Assembly: GCA_041838435.1 (NCBI GenBank)
Contig: JBGYPO010000082.1
Location: 1-32,879 of the forward strand
Direction of reading: 5' to 3'
DNA length: 32,879 bases
Origin: Aliicoccus sp041838435
Lineage (GTDB): Bacteria > Bacillota > Bacilli > Staphylococcales > Salinicoccaceae
Numbering within the stretch: position 1 is the first letter of the stretch; each line of letters starts with the position of its first letter. A program made the translations under genes and the position numbers. The notes under the pieces are model-generated. The model saw only the letters and a program-made list of their open reading frames with translations. It ran no database searches and was not told the origin of the DNA. Below, one piece after another: positions 30,856-32,879 of this stretch.

Positions 30856-32088
30856 ATGTTTCGTTATGTGTTTAATGAGACCGTAAAGAAAACATGGCGC
30901 AATAAAAAGTTGCGGCTGTTGCTTGTTCTCACGGTGTTGATGATTTTAGTGTATTTAACACTCATACTGCCGCGGACATCGACGCCTGCAATTTTAGATT
31001 CAACTGCGACTGAAGCGCAGGTTGAAAATCACTATGGTACGAAAGAGAACCAGCTGTCTTCCGGCATGGTGCAATTTACAACATTTACCGGCCAGGATAC
31101 ATTTGCGGTTGCAAAGAGAGACTTTGAGGAATTATCTCAGCTGCATTACGCAATTCAGGATGGGGATTTAGAGCGGATTACAGCGCTGCAAAATGTAGGA
31201 ATTCCCGTCGCCGGTTCTGCCAGTGGTGAGGTTGATAGTATCTTCCCAATGCGTGAGACAGGTGAGTTTGCATTAGCGACGTATTATAGCAGAGCGTACG
31301 TAACAGAAATATTGAATACAGAGCAATTATCGACGCACATGCTAGAAAATAAAACCGCAATTCAACAATTACATAGGTTCGTTGAACGTTATTTACCGCT
31401 GTTCTTTCTAATTGTCACGGTATTTATCGCGAGTGAAGTGCTGGTATCCGATAGAAAACACCCCACAATCAAGGCGGGGAAACCAATTGATTGGCGAATG
31501 TATATTTGGTATCAATCAATTGCGGTGTTTATGATCAGTGGTCTTTATATGTTAGGCACAATGATTTTCTACACACTAGTAAATGGGTTGTTGTTTGGCT
31601 TTGGCCCACTGAAAACCGAAATTACCAAGTATCAATTGACTGAACATGAAGATAGCAGAATCAATGTGTTCCGAGGAGATAATGTATACTTTGAACTGCA
31701 AAATGCCTGGATATACGTTGGTCTATCGATATTATTTATTGCGATTATGATGTATATAATTATTCGAATTTCAATGTTACTCTCACTCATCTTTAGACAG
31801 GATATGATTGTACTTGTGTTAGGCATTCTGCTTGTTACAGTAACATCGATATACTTAGCAGACGGATCTGAAGGTATCTTTGGCATTGACCCATGGTACC
31901 TGCCACAAAACTATATTGAAATTGGACGGGTGTTGATGGGTGAACAAAACTTTGTTGCGTTCACAGATCAATTTACGTTTACGAACGGTTTGATAACGAT
32001 GGGAATCACTCTCCTTGTTGTTGAAGTGCTGTTGCTCATTGCCTCGTTTATTATGAACCGTCAGCGTTTTGAAAGGCAGGTGCGTTAG
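30856..32088 (+). CDS. ABC-2-type permease, type A copy 2
   Basis: The 410-residue protein matches the type A protein at 27655 throughout: MFRYVFNETVKKTWRNKKLR against MFRVVFDETKKKIWRNKKNR at the start, VFIASEVLVSDRKHPTIKAG against IFIASEILVVDRKHRTLKAG at about 186-205, and MNRQRFERQVR at the end. Membrane plan: one span at about 19-37, an outside domain (about 38-178), then five spans. The outside domains differ most, as expected if they contact different partners. Ribosome site GGGGAGAGGG precedes the ATG. Two bases separate it from the next gene. Confidence 0.85.
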   Translation: MFRYVFNETVKKTWRNKKLRLLLVLTVLMILVYLTLILPRTSTPAILDSTATEAQVENHYGTKENQLSSGMVQFTTFTGQDTFAVAKRDFEELSQLHYAIQDGDLERITALQNVGIPVAGSASGEVDSIFPMRETGEFALATYYSRAYVTEILNTEQLSTHMLENKTAIQQLHRFVERYLPLFFLIVTVFIASEVLVSDRKHPTIKAGKPIDWRMYIWYQSIAVFMISGLYMLGTMIFYTLVNGLLFGFGPLKTEITKYQLTEHEDSRINVFRGDNVYFELQNAWIYVGLSILFIAIMMYIIIRISMLLSLIFRQDMIVLVLGILLVTVTSIYLADGSEGIFGIDPWYLPQNYIEIGRVLMGEQNFVAFTDQFTFTNGLITMGITLLVVEVLLLIASFIMNRQRFERQVR

Positions 32089-32090
32089 AG

Positions 32091-32879
32091 ATGAGACTTG
32101 CTAAATGGGACTTTTTGAAGATTATCAGAGATGCAAAATCACGCGTGTTACTCATCGGTTTGTTTTTGTTTATCGGAACGTTTTCGTATTTTTATCAGCA
32201 GGGTGAATTTTTAAACTTAAGCCAGGAGTACGTTGGCTCAAGTAGCTCTTATCTACAAACGTATAATGCACTGACTGATGAAAGCTTGGCCACAGAACAG
32301 GGTCAGGAGATTGACCGGCGCCTTGCACGAAATCAAACAATCAGCGGCATGCTCGCTTTCATAATAGGTGAGGAGCAGGGGAACACGGTCGATGATTTAG
32401 AGGAAGTTGTCGGTGACTTCGTCGACCAGAGTATGGAGTTGAACGAAAATATATTATTTTTCTATGACCAAAAAGATTTTCCGCAGTATGATGCATTAAC
32501 TCGGCTGCTGCCGCCTGAGGAGCAGGCAATTGAGCAGTTTAGAATGTATGAATATATGTCAGACCGCGGCATTGAGGTCGATTCGAATCAGGCCTCGCCA
32601 GGCATGGCATTGTATAGCTTAATTCAATTGTTGTCCGGGGTGTTTATTATCATTATTGCAGCGGTTAGTGGCGCTGACAGCTTCAGCCGTGACCAGGAAA
32701 GCAACTGGAGTGTGACGCAGGGGTTGCCAATCACTTGGCAGCGTCAGTGGAATACGCGTACAATCATTCATTGGAGTTTGCTCTGGGGTGTTATTTTACT
32801 CGGGATTGTGACCTCCTTCCTAATTAGTTTAATTGGGGCAGGTTCAACAGCACTCGATTACCCTGTGCCGCTGTATCAG
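32091..32879 (+). CDS. ABC-2-type permease, type B copy 2 (partial)
   Basis: An ATG at 32091, directly after the stop of the previous gene, opens a frame of 263 codons that runs off the window. The product starts MRLAKWDFLKIIRDAKSR and follows the type B protein at 28885: a first span (about 18-36), an outside region with EEQGNTVDDLEEVVGDFVDQ (about 100-119), and a span near 180-200 (LLSGVFIIIIAAVSGAD). It completes a second A-B pair. The rest of the gene, and any ATPase, would be to the right. Confidence 0.85.
   Translation, partial: MRLAKWDFLKIIRDAKSRVLLIGLFLFIGTFSYFYQQGEFLNLSQEYVGSSSSYLQTYNALTDESLATEQGQEIDRRLARNQTISGMLAFIIGEEQGNTVDDLEEVVGDFVDQSMELNENILFFYDQKDFPQYDALTRLLPPEEQAIEQFRMYEYMSDRGIEVDSNQASPGMALYSLIQLLSGVFIIIIAAVSGADSFSRDQESNWSVTQGLPITWQRQWNTRTIIHWSLLWGVILLGIVTSFLISLIGAGSTALDYPVPLYQ

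Overview
The window is about 32.9 kb of a low-GC Gram-positive chromosome. Strong purine-rich ribosome sites, frequent TTG/GTG starts and the gene order tsaE-tsaB-rimI-tsaD / ABC-F / rex-tatA-tatC (the ydiB-ydiJ order of Bacillus subtilis) point to class Bacilli. The GH32 gene next to rex, the small gene sizes and the strongly acidic exported proteins suggest a salt-tolerant member of the Staphylococcaceae or a close relative. That family-level placement is inference from the sequence alone.

Layout. (1) 1-300: the 5S gene and terminator closing an rRNA operon, with a possible 44-codon membrane ORF on the other strand. (2) 344-1696: an IS30-family insertion sequence set into an inverted repeat, flanked by a 13-bp direct repeat. 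(3) 1730-2990: a membrane protein plus a secreted acidic protein, both with TTG starts. (4) 3063-5617: a tightly overlapping operon for tRNA t6A synthesis (tsaE, tsaB, tsaD) with rimI. (5) 5637-5754: a cluster of DnaA boxes between convergent genes. (6) 5760-11932: an ABC-F ATPase gene, then rex, tatA, tatC, a GH32-like protein lacking the usual catalytic nucleophile, and an RpiR-type regulator. (7) 12050-12796: an acidic secreted protein of unknown role. (8) 12938-18792: an oligopeptide ABC transporter operon (oppCBDF, then oppA with its own promoter). (9) 18823-19138: two adjoining tandem-repeat arrays, one of them four strong hairpins with a 51-bp period, between convergent terminators. (10) 19199-24290: an M3 oligopeptidase gene, a two-domain PPK2 polyphosphate phosphotransferase, and a secreted protein with an internal duplication. 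(11) 24290-25361: four small two-helix membrane proteins. (12) 25459-27343: an orphan peptide-binding protein under a promoter overlapped by a perfect cre site. (13) 27655-end: a duplicated set of ABC-2-type permeases around a lipoprotein, cut by the window edge.

How the parts fit. One theme is peptide nutrition: OppABCDF, a second binding protein and a cytoplasmic oligopeptidase, the second binding protein probably under catabolite control. A second is conserved housekeeping: t6A modification, redox sensing by Rex, and Tat export with a terminator that probably lowers tatC relative to tatA. The least explained parts are the permease array at the right end, the GH32-like protein, the hairpin array and the small membrane protein cluster.
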